DNA from: Shewanella litorisediminis
GTDB taxonomy: Bacteria > Pseudomonadota > Gammaproteobacteria > Enterobacterales > Shewanellaceae
Direction: 5' to 3'
Assembly: GCF_016834455.1 (NCBI RefSeq)
Contig: NZ_CP069213.1
Location: 1-47,500 of the forward strand
Length of the DNA stretch: 47,500 bases
A program made the position numbers and the translations under genes. This document shows, in pieces, positions 1 to 11,567 of this stretch. The notes below the pieces were generated by a model that searched no databases, was not told where the DNA came from, and saw only the letters and a list, made by a program, of their open reading frames with translations. Position 1 is the first letter of the stretch. Every line of letters starts with the position of its first letter.

Positions 1-1374
1 GTGGCGGTTTCACTTTGGCAACAGTGTATCGGCAGGCTGCAAGATGAGCTTTCTGCGCAGCAATTCAGCATGTGGATCAGACCGTTACAGGCCGAAATGG
101 AAGGTGACACCCTGGTGCTGTATGCGCCAAACCGCTTTGTATTGGATTGGGTACGCGACAAGTACATTAATTCAATCAACCAATTTTTTACCGAGCAGAT
201 GGGGGATAATGCCCCAAAACTGCGCTTCGATATCGGCAGCCGTCCCTCTGCCAAACCTCAAGCACCAGCGCCTGCTGCCGTTAAGGCTGCAGCGCCGCAG
301 CCCAAACCCGGCAATAGCTTTGCCAGTCAGCCCGAGCCTGCGGTCAGCAATCATCGCAGCAACATCAATCCCACCTATCAGTTCGATAACTTTGTAGAAG
401 GTAAATCGAACCAATTGGGTAAGGCGGCGGCACTGCAAGTGGCTGAAAATCCTGGTGGTGCCTATAACCCCCTGTTTTTATACGGTGGCACTGGTCTGGG
501 TAAAACCCACCTGCTGCACGCCGTGGGCAATGGCATTATTAAAAACAATCCCAATGCCAAAGTGGTGTACATGCATTCCGAGCGCTTTGTGCAGGATATG
601 GTTAAGGCACTGCAAAACAATGCCATTGAAGAGTTCAAGCGTTATTACCGCAGTGTGGATGCGCTCTTTATCGATGACATCCAGTTCTTTGCCAACAAAG
701 ACAGATCCCAGGAAGAATTTTTCCACACCTTCAACGCATTGCTGGAAGGCAACCACCAGATCATCCTGACTTCAGATCGCTACCCCAAAGAAATTGACGG
801 GGTAGAGGACAGGCTCAAGTCCCGCTTCGGCTGGGGCTTAACCGTTGCCATTGAACCGCCAGAACTCGAAACCCGGGTGGCAATTTTGATGCGCAAGGCT
901 CAGGAGAGCGGCATCAACCTGCCCGATGAAGTGGCCTTCTTTATAGCCAAGCGCTTGCGATCCAATGTGCGCGAGCTGGAAGGCGCTCTGAACCGGGTTA
1001 TTGCCAACGCGAATTTCACCGGTCGGCCAATCACTATCGATTTTGTGCGCGAAGCACTGCGTGACCTCTTGGCTCTGCAGGAAAAATTGGTCACTATAGA
1101 CAACATTCAGAAGACGGTGGCCGAATACTACAAAATCAAAATGGCTGACATGTTGTCCAAGCGTCGTTCCCGCAGTGTGGCGCGCCCAAGACAAATGGCC
1201 ATGGCCCTCTCCAAAGAGCTGACCAACCAAAGTTTGCCCGAGATTGGCGATGCCTTTGGTGGTCGCGACCACACGACTGTGCTGCATGCCTGTCGCAAGA
1301 TCGCTCAGCTCCGTGAAGAGAGCCACGATATTAAAGAAGATTACGCCAACCTGATTCGTACCTTATCTTCCTAA
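1..1374 (+). CDS. dnaA: Chromosomal replication initiator protein DnaA
   Basis: DnaA binds DnaA boxes at oriC, oligomerises with ATP and melts the duplex so that the helicase can load. The 457-residue product has the family layout: an N-terminal helicase-interaction domain (about 1-85), a Pro/Ala-rich linker (about 86-120), an AAA+ core and a C-terminal DNA-binding domain. Visible motifs are Walker A GGTGLGKT (162-169), Walker B LFIDD (222-226) and the DnaA signature GGRDHTTV (420-427). The start is GTG at the first base of the window, matching the usual N-terminus (MAVSLWQQC). No upstream sequence is available, so promoter and autoregulatory DnaA boxes cannot be judged. It leads the dnaA-dnaN-recF-gyrB cluster and lies 19 bases before dnaN. 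Confidence 0.98.
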   Translation: MAVSLWQQCIGRLQDELSAQQFSMWIRPLQAEMEGDTLVLYAPNRFVLDWVRDKYINSINQFFTEQMGDNAPKLRFDIGSRPSAKPQAPAPAAVKAAAPQPKPGNSFASQPEPAVSNHRSNINPTYQFDNFVEGKSNQLGKAAALQVAENPGGAYNPLFLYGGTGLGKTHLLHAVGNGIIKNNPNAKVVYMHSERFVQDMVKALQNNAIEEFKRYYRSVDALFIDDIQFFANKDRSQEEFFHTFNALLEGNHQIILTSDRYPKEIDGVEDRLKSRFGWGLTVAIEPPELETRVAILMRKAQESGINLPDEVAFFIAKRLRSNVRELEGALNRVIANANFTGRPITIDFVREALRDLLALQEKLVTIDNIQKTVAEYYKIKMADMLSKRRSRSVARPRQMAMALSKELTNQSLPEIGDAFGGRDHTTVLHACRKIAQLREESHDIKEDYANLIRTLSS

Positions 1375-1393
1375 AAGACAGGGATTGGACACG

Positions 1394-2494
1394 ATGAAAT
1401 TTTCTATTGATAGGGATGCGCTGTTAAAGCCGTTGCAGCTGGTAAGCGGAGCGGTGGAAAGACGGCATAATCTGCCTATTCTGGCGAATCTTTTAGTGGA
1501 AGTAAGTGGTCACTCACTTAAGATGACCGGGACTGACCTGGAAGTGGAACTCGTGGGGGAAGCCACGGTTCACGGTGATATTCAGGAAGGCCGCACCACG
1601 GTGCCTGCCAAGAAGTTACTGGATATCGTTAAGTCCTTGCCGGAGCAGACTGAGCTCAAGGTCGAGCAGCAGGAAAATAAGTGGTTGCTGCGCTGTGGCC
1701 GCAGTCGCTTCTCGCTGGCGACCCTGCCTGCCGAAGAATACCCCAATGTCGAGGCCTTCCGCCCGGACATCGAATTTACCCTAAAGCAGGGCACCCTCAA
1801 GTCGCTGATTGATGCCACTCAGTTTTCCATGGCCAACCAGGACGTGCGCTATTATCTCAATGGTTTGCTTATTGAAACCGAAGGTAATGTGCTTCGTGCC
1901 GTGGCCACCGATGGCCACCGCCTGGCACTGAGTCACCGCATGATTGAGGCATCATTGCCCGAAAAACAGGTTATTGTGCCCCGTAAAGGTGTGGTCGAGC
2001 TGTCGCGTTTGCTCGACGCTGAAGATCAGGACATCACCCTGGCCATTGGCGAAAGCGCCATTCGTGCGACCACCGCCACGGCTGTGTTCACCAGTAAGCT
2101 GGTGGATGGCCGCTTCCCCGACTATCGCCGCGTGCTGCCAAAGGGTGGCGATAAAATCGTGATTGCCAGCCGTAACCAACTTAAGCAGGCGCTTTTACGG
2201 GCATCGATTCTGTCGAACGAGAAATTCCGCGGTGTGCGCATTCTGCTGGAAGATGGTTTGCTTAAAATCACTGCCAATAACCCCGAGCAGGAAGAAGCGG
2301 AAGAAATCATCGACGTGGATTACAACTCCACTACCCTCGAGATTGGTTTCAACGTGTCTTATCTGCTGGATGTGCTCAACAGCCTGCGCTCCGACGAGGT
2401 ACGTGTTACCCTCATCGACAGCAACTCCAGCGCCCTGATTGAAAACCACGTGGAAGAAGACTCCATGTACGTGGTCATGCCAATGAGGCTCTGA
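1394..2494 (+). CDS. dnaN: DNA polymerase III beta subunit (sliding clamp)
   Basis: The beta clamp is a ring-shaped dimer that tethers polymerase III and many repair proteins to DNA. The product is 366 residues, the same length as the E. coli protein as I recall it, and consists of three repeated clamp domains with no catalytic motif. The N-terminus MKFSIDRDALLKPLQ and C-terminus YVVMPMRL are typical. An in-frame TTG lies nine bases upstream at 1385, but ATG at 1394 gives the family N-terminus and is preferred. It sits between dnaA and recF (30-base gap) and is probably cotranscribed with them. Confidence 0.97.
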   Translation: MKFSIDRDALLKPLQLVSGAVERRHNLPILANLLVEVSGHSLKMTGTDLEVELVGEATVHGDIQEGRTTVPAKKLLDIVKSLPEQTELKVEQQENKWLLRCGRSRFSLATLPAEEYPNVEAFRPDIEFTLKQGTLKSLIDATQFSMANQDVRYYLNGLLIETEGNVLRAVATDGHRLALSHRMIEASLPEKQVIVPRKGVVELSRLLDAEDQDITLAIGESAIRATTATAVFTSKLVDGRFPDYRRVLPKGGDKIVIASRNQLKQALLRASILSNEKFRGVRILLEDGLLKITANNPEQEEAEEIIDVDYNSTTLEIGFNVSYLLDVLNSLRSDEVRVTLIDSNSSALIENHVEEDSMYVVMPMRL

Positions 2495-2524
2495 GGATTA
2501 TTCCAGCTTCAATAAGCGGTCCCT

Positions 2525-3607
2525 ATGAGCCTTAGTCGTCTTTCCATCGACGCATTTCGCAATATTGATTCAGCCCAGCTTGCCCCAGGCGCCGGGCTGA
2601 ATCTCATTTATGGCCATAACGGCAGCGGCAAAACCAGCATTCTCGAAGCCATCTATTTTCTTGGTATGGGGCGCTCGTTTCGAAGCCATTTGTCCCAGAG
2701 GGTTATTCAGAACGATGCCGACAGCCTGACGCTGTTTGCCGTTGCTGATGGACCGGCCGGCGATAGCCGTATCGGTTTGCGGCGCCATCGCAGTGGCGAT
2801 ACCGAAGTCAAAATCGATGGCGAAAAGGTCAAGCGTCTGTCTCAACTGGCCGAAGCTTTACCCATACAGGTAATAACTCCCGAGAGCTTTTCACTGTTGT
2901 TTGAAGGCCCTTCTGCCCGGCGCCAGTTTATCGATTGGGGCGCCTTCCACGCCTCCAAACAATTCCATCTGGCGTGGATGAATACCCGCAGGATTTTAAA
3001 GCAACGGAATCAGCTGCTTAGAGACGGCGCTTCCTATGAACATATCGCATTCTGGGACAAGGAATTAATTCGCTATGCCCTTGAAGTCACAGCGATAAGA
3101 AACGATTATGTAGGCTCGTTAAATGGCGTGCTTAAGGGTATAATCGGGGAGTTTTTACCCGATGTGGATATCCGGGTTTCTTTCACCCGCGGCTGGGACA
3201 GCAAGACCGACTTTGCCGAGTTGCTCAAGACCCAGTATGCACGGGATTTGGCCATAGGTCATACGGTCAGCGGACCCCATAAGGCAGACCTCAGATTGCG
3301 GGTTGGTAATTTGCCCGCACAGGATGCGCTGTCCCGCGGCCAACTGAAACTATTGGTGTGTGCCCTTCGCATCGCCCAGGGCAAGTTGCTCAAGCAGCAA
3401 ATCGATAAACACAGCATCTATCTGGTGGACGATCTGCCCTCCGAGTTGGATGCCAAGCACCGGCAGCTATTGCTGAAAGAACTGATAGACACGGGGGCAC
3501 AATTGTTTGTCACCGCCATCGAACCTTCAGCCATTGTGGATTCTTTGCCAGTGCCCCCCGACAGGATGTTTCATGTACAGGCCGGCCGGGTAACACAGAC
3601 TAAATAA
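2525..3607 (+). CDS. recF: DNA replication and repair protein RecF
   Basis: RecF is an SMC-like ATPase that, with RecO and RecR, helps load RecA at single-strand gaps and stalled forks. The product is 360 residues. It has Walker [10 protein letters not shown] (30-38), the ABC signature LSRGQ (269-273) and Walker B VDD with aspartates 302-303. It follows dnaN and precedes gyrB in the conserved origin cluster. The 87-base gap to gyrB contains GC-rich inverted repeats that may affect expression of the downstream gene. Confidence 0.97.
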   Translation: MSLSRLSIDAFRNIDSAQLAPGAGLNLIYGHNGSGKTSILEAIYFLGMGRSFRSHLSQRVIQNDADSLTLFAVADGPAGDSRIGLRRHRSGDTEVKIDGEKVKRLSQLAEALPIQVITPESFSLLFEGPSARRQFIDWGAFHASKQFHLAWMNTRRILKQRNQLLRDGASYEHIAFWDKELIRYALEVTAIRNDYVGSLNGVLKGIIGEFLPDVDIRVSFTRGWDSKTDFAELLKTQYARDLAIGHTVSGPHKADLRLRVGNLPAQDALSRGQLKLLVCALRIAQGKLLKQQIDKHSIYLVDDLPSELDAKHRQLLLKELIDTGAQLFVTAIEPSAIVDSLPVPPDRMFHVQAGRVTQTK

Positions 3608-3611
3608 GGAA

Positions 3612-3634
3612 GGGGCTGGCCCCGGGGTATCCCC
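3612..3634 (+). other. Adjacent GC hairpins between recF and gyrB
   Basis: Two short GC-only hairpins lie side by side just after the recF stop. The first pairs GGGG 3612-3615 with CCCC 3620-3623. The second pairs GGGG 3624-3627 with CCCC 3631-3634. The outer arms can also pair with each other, so alternative folds are possible. There is no following run of T, so it is not a standard terminator. A role in gyrB leader control is only a possibility. Confidence 0.3.
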
Positions 3635-3655
3635 TGAGTCATCCCTGTATGTTGA

Positions 3656-6112
<2,457 letters not shown>

Positions 6113-6130
6113 TCAGGTTCGTTACTAAGA

Positions 6131-6159
6131 AAAAGGGAAAGCACTGCTTTCCCTTTTTT
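6131..6159. terminator. Bidirectional intrinsic terminator after gyrB
   Basis: A perfect stem pairs AAAAGGGAAAGC (6131-6142) with GCTTTCCCTTTT (6146-6157) around a three-base loop. It is flanked by A on the left and T on the right. It can therefore end gyrB transcription on the plus strand and the convergent minus-strand gene that stops at 6168. Confidence 0.9.
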
Positions 6160-6167
6160 GTTGATAT

Positions 6168-6926
6168 TTACCCAGAGACCACCAGATAAAAGTAATCGCC
6201 GTGCTCCGTTGACTTGCCAAAGGAGGCGGCGGTGCTGCGAAATACCCACCAGGGCTCACGCATCATTTCTTCATATATTTTGTCCCAGCCGTTGGATGTC
6301 ACTTCAAACGCTCTGATTTCGCAGGTGGTTTTTTTGCAATTGATGGCCTGAATATCCACTTCACCCGACCGGGCATGGGTCAGAATGAAGTCGCTGATCT
6401 GTTGTTCCATCACCACGGCCCAATCATCATCCTTGGGCTCGGCTTGCAACTTGTTGAACAGCTCGGCAATCATCCCTTTCCTGTTGGCAATCAAGTCGGC
6501 AAAAGGGGCGGGCATATGGCGCTGAACGTCCTCGACGCTGATGGTTGCTGAAGTATTGTCTTGGTCGTTATCGGCGTTTACTGCCGAAATCCCCTGTTCC
6601 TTTGCCGCTGAAACTGCATTGTTCAGTGCGTCCTTTAAATAATCGTTTTCACTTTCAAGCGCTGCGATGGTTTGCCTGAGGGAGGCAATGTGCTGCGAGT
6701 CATCATTTTCTGGAGTCGGCATCGCAGCCTCGGTGCAATGCTCTCCCGTGGTTGCATGGTCTGTTATGGTTGCCACACTGCCGCCAGCAGCCGTGTCAGC
6801 GGTTAGAACTATGTTTGGGTGATCCACCGGCTGTGCGCTGGCGCCTTCATCATGAATCATGAGGCCAGAGATAACTCCTACGCCTAAACATAAGAGATAC
6901 GGAATGGATTTTTTGAACAGTTGCAC
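6168..6926 (-). CDS. Hypothetical membrane-anchored envelope protein with coiled coil
   Basis: I do not recognise the family. The 252-residue product begins with a basic N-terminus and one hydrophobic segment (about 8-24), suggesting an inner-membrane anchor or uncleaved signal. A low-complexity Ala/Thr/Asp linker follows, then a likely coiled coil (about 77-112). The C-terminal domain (about 135-252) contains a spaced cysteine pair, Cys197 and Cys202 in NCKKTTCEI, that could form a disulphide in the periplasm. The start is GTG, supported by a GGGAGGA ribosome-binding site eight bases upstream. It is a single-gene unit convergent with gyrB and not obviously linked to the neighbouring pyroglutamate operon. 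Confidence 0.8.
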   Translation of the reverse strand: MQLFKKSIPYLLCLGVGVISGLMIHDEGASAQPVDHPNIVLTADTAAGGSVATITDHATTGEHCTEAAMPTPENDDSQHIASLRQTIAALESENDYLKDALNNAVSAAKEQGISAVNADNDQDNTSATISVEDVQRHMPAPFADLIANRKGMIAELFNKLQAEPKDDDWAVVMEQQISDFILTHARSGEVDIQAINCKKTTCEIRAFEVTSNGWDKIYEEMMREPWWVFRSTAASFGKSTEHGDYFYLVVSG

Positions 6927-7140
6927 TGGCTTCCTCCCTGTATGCCGAGAACTCCTTGAGTATTTGGTTGCTTAGCGTGTTCAAGTGTATGTCGCTATCC
7001 ATTGGACAGCATTTAGTTGTGAATGGCAATTATTTGTTTATTAAAGGGAATATTCATCACTCGTCAGGCGGTTGGGCATTCGATGAGGTTCTTGAGGAGT
7101 CCCTTCGCGGGTGTTTATCGGATTCTCAATAGACAGCGGC

Positions 7141-7542
7141 TTAAAATGCAGCGCTGAGCACCTGACCCTGAAAATCGAGGCATTCGCGCACCCGGCGCTG
7201 CTGCACCTGCGGCAGACTATCGATGGCAAAGAAGGCGTATTCGCTGTGCTCTGGGCTCAGCACTATGTTGGCTTCGGTTAACCGAACGCGAAAGATAAAG
7301 GCCTGTGAGTTGTAAGCCGAGTGAAAATACACGCCGCTGAGATAGTCGATGATGACGGCCTGGCCAAGCTCTTCGAGGCATTCACGCAACAGTGCCTGAT
7401 GTATGGTTTCGCCCGGCTCCAGGGCGCCACCGGGCAGGCCCCAGTTACCGTTGCCGTAATTGGCCTTGAGCAGCAATACTTTGCCTTCATCGTTGGTGAT
7501 CACCCCATGGCAGCTCAGGCGGAAAGTATCGTCAAATGCCAT
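7141..7542 (-). CDS. Nudix hydrolase
   Basis: This 133-residue protein carries a complete Nudix box: Gly39, Glu45, then RECLEELG at 53-60, the metal-binding signature of enzymes that hydrolyse nucleoside diphosphates linked to another group. The substrate cannot be read from sequence. Its ATG overlaps the TGA of pcp by one base (TGATG), so it is probably translationally coupled as the last gene of the pxp-pcp operon. Whether it serves pyroglutamate metabolism or merely shares the transcript is unknown. Confidence 0.9.
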   Translation of the reverse strand: MAFDDTFRLSCHGVITNDEGKVLLLKANYGNGNWGLPGGALEPGETIHQALLRECLEELGQAVIIDYLSGVYFHSAYNSQAFIFRVRLTEANIVLSPEHSEYAFFAIDSLPQVQQRRVRECLDFQGQVLSAAF

Positions 7543-8195
7543 CAGTGGGTGACTCCGGCACTTTCATGAATGTCGGTTGCGGTGGTTATGGCGGTGGCCA
7601 GCATCAGCCGCAGGCCGTGGATAACGGTTTCCAGGGCCATTGACGGCGTGCCCGGTAGCCGCGAGGCCTGTTCGGGTGCCAGAGGTATATGCAAAAAGCC
7701 GCCGCGGCATTCTGGGGTTTGGCTTAGCTGATGCAGCATGCCATAGAGCACATGGTTACAGACAAAGGTGCCTGCGGTATTAGACACGGCCGCAGGGATC
7801 CCGGCTTCGCGCAGGTCGCGCACCATGGCCTTGATGGGCAGGGTGGCGAAGTAGGCCGCCGGGCCACCGGCTATCACGGGTTCATCGATGGGCTGCTGGC
7901 CGCGATTATCGGCAATTCGGGCATCGTCGATATTGATGCCAATACGCTCAAGGGTCAGCTCACTGCGTCCGCTTGCCTGACCAACACACAGCACCAGGGC
8001 TGGCTGGTGGTAATCGATGGCTTCGGTCAGCTGGCTGAGTACATCGTGGAACACGCAGGGCAGCTTGATGGCCTTAATTCTGTGGCGACAGATAAGCTCG
8101 CCATCGAGGTTTTTTACCGCCTCCCAGGATGGGTTAATCACCTCGCCGCCAAAGGGTTCAAATCCGGTGAGCAAAATCAGTGGCACGGGTTTCAT
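7542..8195 (-). CDS. pcp: Pyrrolidone-carboxylate (pyroglutamyl) peptidase I
   Basis: Pcp is a cytoplasmic cysteine peptidase (family C15) that removes N-terminal pyroglutamate from peptides, releasing 5-oxoproline. The 217-residue protein has the N-terminal [10 protein letters not shown] signature and the likely catalytic triad Glu83 (LTLERIG), Cys146 ([11 protein letters not shown]) and His169 (FLHIP), matching the spacing in characterised enzymes. It lies in a minus-strand operon with the pxpABC 5-oxoprolinase genes and the DUF969/DUF979 pair. This suggests that it supplies 5-oxoproline from peptides to PxpABC. It ends in a one-base overlap with the Nudix gene and starts 11 bases after the DUF979 gene. 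Confidence 0.95.
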   Translation of the reverse strand: MKPVPLILLTGFEPFGGEVINPSWEAVKNLDGELICRHRIKAIKLPCVFHDVLSQLTEAIDYHQPALVLCVGQASGRSELTLERIGINIDDARIADNRGQQPIDEPVIAGGPAAYFATLPIKAMVRDLREAGIPAAVSNTAGTFVCNHVLYGMLHQLSQTPECRGGFLHIPLAPEQASRLPGTPSMALETVIHGLRLMLATAITTATDIHESAGVTH

Positions 8196-8206
8196 AATGG
8201 GCTCGC

Positions 8207-9190
8207 TCAGTCAAAAACGATGAAAAACATCAGGAATATGTTGGTGGTCAGCAATGCCAGCGCCGTGGGTATCTGCACCTTGATGACCTGATACTTGTCA
8301 TCGAGGTCGAGTAAGGCCGCTGGCACTATGTTGAAGTTGGCTGCCATGGGTGTCATCAGGGTGCCACAATAACCCGAGTACATGCCAATGGCCATCAAGG
8401 GCGCCGGACTGGCGCCTTGCCCCTCAATCAAAAATGGCAGGGCGATACCGGCGGTCATCACCGGGAAGGCAGCAAAGGTATTACCCATGATCATGGTAAA
8501 GAGTGCCATCCCCATACAGTAAATCACCACCAGCCCGAATCGATTATTGGGGTCAACAAACAGACTGACCAGCGCCTTGATGCTGTCGCCGGTTTGCGCC
8601 ACCACAAACACGCCACCCAGCATAGCCAACATTTGTGGCAGAATTGCGGCCCAGCCGATACTGTCCACCAATCGACGAGACCCTGCTACGGCCTTGAGTG
8701 GGTTATCGCCGGTCAGGCGCCAGCCCACCAGCAGGGCAACACCGCATGCCAGCGCCAGCGCCGCCAGGGTTTGATGTTTGGGGTCGAGCAGGAGCACTTC
8801 ACCGAAACTTACCCCCGCAAGCAGCAGGGTAGCCGCAACCGTCAGCAGGGGGATAAGCAGCGCCGGCAGAAAGAGCTTATTGCCGAGCCGCTCGGCGCTG
8901 GCCGTTTTCTCGGCCGGGCTTGTTTCCTGATAGTTGCCAAGGCTGACCCGGCCCATTCCCGCCAGCAAGGCGATACCAATCACCATGGTGCCCGCAATCT
9001 GGTGCGCCTGTTTGGCGCCCAGGGTATTCACCGCCAGGTCGCCAAACAGGAACAGGCTGCCGAACAGACCCCAAAACAAGGCCGTGGTGAGCCGCTTGGG
9101 ATGTTGTTTGTCCCTCAGGGTCAGTATCACCAAAATGGCCACCACCAGCCCAATCAACAGGTAGATATCGTCGATGCTGATAAGGCTCAT
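8207..9190 (-). CDS. DUF979 family membrane protein, putative permease subunit
   Basis: This is a 327-residue, very hydrophobic protein with roughly eight to ten membrane segments, recognisable as the DUF979 family that pairs with DUF969. The start ATG overlaps the DUF969 stop in an ATGA junction, which favours coupled synthesis of two subunits. No biochemical function is established that I know of. The operon context (pxpABC upstream, pcp downstream) suggests uptake of 5-oxoproline or pyroglutamyl peptides. That role is inference from neighbourhood, not from a motif. Confidence 0.85.
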   Translation of the reverse strand: MSLISIDDIYLLIGLVVAILVILTLRDKQHPKRLTTALFWGLFGSLFLFGDLAVNTLGAKQAHQIAGTMVIGIALLAGMGRVSLGNYQETSPAEKTASAERLGNKLFLPALLIPLLTVAATLLLAGVSFGEVLLLDPKHQTLAALALACGVALLVGWRLTGDNPLKAVAGSRRLVDSIGWAAILPQMLAMLGGVFVVAQTGDSIKALVSLFVDPNNRFGLVVIYCMGMALFTMIMGNTFAAFPVMTAGIALPFLIEGQGASPAPLMAIGMYSGYCGTLMTPMAANFNIVPAALLDLDDKYQVIKVQIPTALALLTTNIFLMFFIVFD

Positions 9191-9927
9191 GCTTCTGCCC
9201 CCTGTTGAGTGGGGGCATCATTCGCCTGCCACAGGGCAATATCGCGGCGAATGCTGGCTTCCAGCCTTGAGAGCCTGAACAGATGAATAATCAGCGCCGC
9301 TATGGCGGTAGGAATAGCCCACAGGCCGATGTGCAATGGCTCGACACCCGCAATGCCGTTTTCTTTGAGGAAGGCATCCATCAGCAACACGGCGCCGAAC
9401 GCGATAAAGATGTCCTCACCAAAAAACATGGCTACGTTATCACAGGCGGCTGCGTGGGCGGCGATTTTGTCGCGGATGGGCTTGGGCAGGGGCCCATAGG
9501 CATTGATGGCGGCAGCTTCCGCCATGGGGGCCAGCAGTGGCCTCACCGTCTGGGCATGCCCACCCAGGCTTAACAGTCCTAAGGCGGCGCTGGCTTCCCG
9601 CACCACGAAGTAGAGGGAGAGGATGCGTGCTGTGGTAGCGCTTTTAATAGTCGCAATCCAGCCCTTGGCGCGCTCTCTGAGGCCATGACGTTCCAGCAGG
9701 GCAATCACGGGCAGGATAAGCAGGAAGGACGCCAGTTGGCGGCTGGAGAGAAACTTCTCGCCGAAGGTTTCCAGTAAGGTAACTGCATCCATGCCCACCG
9801 CCCAGCCGGTGATCAGGCCCGCCACGGTAACGACCAATAAGGGGTTGAATCTCATGGCGAAGCCCAGCACCACCACGGGAATGCCAATCAGAGGCCAGTA
9901 ATTTAAGGCGAGTAGCTCATTCCGCAT
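9187..9927 (-). CDS. DUF969 family membrane protein, putative permease subunit
   Basis: A 246-residue hydrophobic protein of the DUF969 family with several predicted membrane spans, including segments starting near NYWPLIGIPVVVLGFAM and NPLLVVTVAGLITGW. The frame is open to 9963, but ATG at 9927 gives the natural N-terminus MRNELLALNYW and overlaps the end of pxpA by 11 bases. It is followed by its DUF979 partner through a four-base overlap. The pair probably forms a transporter serving the 5-oxoproline pathway encoded around it; this is inferred from context. Confidence 0.85.
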   Translation of the reverse strand: MRNELLALNYWPLIGIPVVVLGFAMRFNPLLVVTVAGLITGWAVGMDAVTLLETFGEKFLSSRQLASFLLILPVIALLERHGLRERAKGWIATIKSATTARILSLYFVVREASAALGLLSLGGHAQTVRPLLAPMAEAAAINAYGPLPKPIRDKIAAHAAACDNVAMFFGEDIFIAFGAVLLMDAFLKENGIAGVEPLHIGLWAIPTAIAALIIHLFRLSRLEASIRRDIALWQANDAPTQQGAEA

Positions 9928-10642
9928 CGCTCGTCTCCAGTAATGCCCGTATACGGCGGGCAAACTGCAGTGCCTCGGGATTGTCGCCGTGCAGGCACAG
10001 GGTGTCGGCCCTTAACCGGAGCGGGGTGCCATCGATGCAGGTTAGGCAGCCCGACATTAACCCCTGGACCTGCACCAGTGCTTCGGCTTGGTCGTGGATC
10101 ACTGCGCCGGGTTTTTGCCGCGACACCAGGGTTGCGTCGGCTTCGTAGCGGCGGTCGGCAAAGGCCTCTGCCTGCACCCTAAGGCCTGCCTCCCGGGCCC
10201 ATTGAAGCAGCGGGCTTGCTGCCAGTCCCATCAGCACCAGATTAGCGTCGACGGTTTGAACGGCCTCGATAAGGCATGTCGCCAACCCTTTATCGAAGGC
10301 CGCCTGATTGTAGAGGGCGCCATGGGGTTTCACGTGAAACATCACGGCGCCTTCTTCATCGCAAATCTGTTTCAGGGCCTGAATTTGGTCGACAAGGCTG
10401 GTGGTCAGCGCGGTGGCTTCCAAGCTCATGGGCTGGCGGCCAAAGTTGGCCTTGTCGGGGAAGGAGGGATGGGCGCCAATCAGGCAGCCGCTCGCCATGG
10501 CAAGCTTCACAGTAATGCGCATACTGTCTGAGTCACCGGCGTGGCCGCCACAGGCTATATTGGCGGCATCCACCAGTGTGAGTATCTCGGCATCAAAGGG
10601 ATAACCTTCGCCCACATCGGCGTTTAGCTGAAGACTAGCCAT
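9917..10642 (-). CDS. pxpA: 5-oxoprolinase subunit A (LamB/YcsF family)
   Basis: PxpA, with PxpB and PxpC, forms an ATP-dependent 5-oxoprolinase that opens pyroglutamate to glutamate. The 241-residue product carries family hallmarks: NADVGEG near the N-terminus, ANIACGGHAGD, GAHPSFPDKANFGR and VKPHGALYN, which include the presumed metal and substrate residues. ATG at 10642 is preferred over ATG at 10648 because GGAG then lies six bases upstream. The gene overlaps the end of pxpC by eight bases. A parS-like sequence (10326-10341) is embedded in its coding sequence. The family was long annotated as a lactam-utilisation protein. Confidence 0.93.
   Translation of the reverse strand: MASLQLNADVGEGYPFDAEILTLVDAANIACGGHAGDSDSMRITVKLAMASGCLIGAHPSFPDKANFGRQPMSLEATALTTSLVDQIQALKQICDEEGAVMFHVKPHGALYNQAAFDKGLATCLIEAVQTVDANLVLMGLAASPLLQWAREAGLRVQAEAFADRRYEADATLVSRQKPGAVIHDQAEALVQVQGLMSGCLTCIDGTPLRLRADTLCLHGDNPEALQFARRIRALLETSDAE
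10326..10341. other. parS: parS-like ParB-binding site 1 (within pxpA)
   Basis: The 16-mer GGTTTCACGTGAAACA matches the chromosomal parS consensus TGTTYCACGTGRAACA at 15 of 16 bases, differing only at the first. It lies inside pxpA, so part of it is constrained by coding. It is the first and most isolated of five such sites in this origin-proximal window. Confidence 0.7.
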
Positions 10643-11567
10643 GGCCATCTCCGCTGCCAAGGGCACGGCCAAGGCGATAAAAATACTGTTTCCATCGTTC
10701 ACAGGCAGCCAGTGCCTCGGCGCGGTCGACCAGTACAAATTGCAGTGACTGGCCGGGCCGCGCCTGGGCGAGTTTCCACAGGTCAGCCTCAATCACTGAG
10801 GCGACTATGGGGTAGCCGCCGGTGGTTTGCGCGTCGTTTAACAGCACTATGGGTTGACCTGATGGTGGCAGTTGCATGACACCGGGGAACACCCCCTGGG
10901 ATGCCATCTCCAGCGGTTGGCTTAAGCGCAGCGCTGGCCCTTCGAGTCTCGCACCCATACGATTGCTGCTTGGCTGTAGTTGCCACATCGCCTCTGTGAG
11001 TGTTAATGCCTTGTCGAGCAGGGGATATTGCGGCCCGGGCAGTACCCTTATGTTGTTGTCCCAGGGGCTTTGCATGGCGCCAACCTGATGCTTCAGTGGC
11101 CGTTCTGGCCCCAGCTCCAGTCGGTCGCCCGACTTCAGGGCGCGGCCCTCAACGCCGCCGACACCACTGGATAAATCTGTACTGGCCGAGCCCATAAACA
11201 GTGGCACCTGAATACCGCCGTCGACCGCCAGATACGCTCGCATCCCCGCCTTGGGGCCGCGCAGGCTGAGGGTCTGTCCGGCTTTTATCAGGCAGCGCCA
11301 ACCGCTCCAGACGGGCTTGGTATCGATACGGGCGTTGAAATCGGCACCTGTGAGGGCTATCCAGGCATCGCGGTTAAAAGTAAGGCTGGACTGCCCCAGG
11401 GCAAACTCCAGCACAGGCGTGTTGTCGGGATTGCCCAGCAGGCGGTTTGCGAGCAGCAGGGCCTGACGGTCCAGTGCGCCGCTGCGGGGCAGACCCAGAT
11501 GGGCTACGCCGGTTCGACCGAGATCCTGTACCGTGGTTTGAATGCCACCTTGCACTACCTCAAGCAT
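10635..11567 (-). CDS. pxpC: 5-oxoprolinase subunit C (biotin-dependent carboxylase-like)
   Basis: The 310-residue product belongs to the KipA/allophanate-hydrolase subunit 2-like family, now recognised as PxpC of the 5-oxoprolinase complex. Typical features are the N-terminal VQGGIQTTVQDLGRTG, GLPRSGALDRQA, and the C-terminal LLNDAQTTGGYP motif. The start chosen is ATG at 11567, eight bases inside the end of pxpB. A GTG at 11576 in the same frame is possible but less well placed relative to the AAGGTGGG ribosome-binding site. Tight overlap with both neighbours supports stoichiometric production with PxpB and PxpA. Confidence 0.93.
   Translation of the reverse strand: MLEVVQGGIQTTVQDLGRTGVAHLGLPRSGALDRQALLLANRLLGNPDNTPVLEFALGQSSLTFNRDAWIALTGADFNARIDTKPVWSGWRCLIKAGQTLSLRGPKAGMRAYLAVDGGIQVPLFMGSASTDLSSGVGGVEGRALKSGDRLELGPERPLKHQVGAMQSPWDNNIRVLPGPQYPLLDKALTLTEAMWQLQPSSNRMGARLEGPALRLSQPLEMASQGVFPGVMQLPPSGQPIVLLNDAQTTGGYPIVASVIEADLWKLAQARPGQSLQFVLVDRAEALAACERWKQYFYRLGRALGSGDGHG

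Noticed and set aside
2443..2458. ACCACGTGGAA in dnaN, a possible sixth parS
   Set aside because: Only the central CCACGTGGAA agrees; the left TGTT is replaced by AAAA, giving too many mismatches.
3162..3170. Near matches to the DnaA box (TGTGGATAT in recF, TGTGGATCA in dnaA, TGTGGATTA in dprA, TTATTCACC near 43105)
   Set aside because: Each has one mismatch, they are isolated and mostly within coding sequence. Such single near matches are expected by chance and give no evidence of an origin here.
8417..9208. Open frame of 263 codons antisense to the DUF979 gene
   Set aside because: The product is rich in Gln, His and Gly, as expected from reading a membrane protein gene backwards; no family features.
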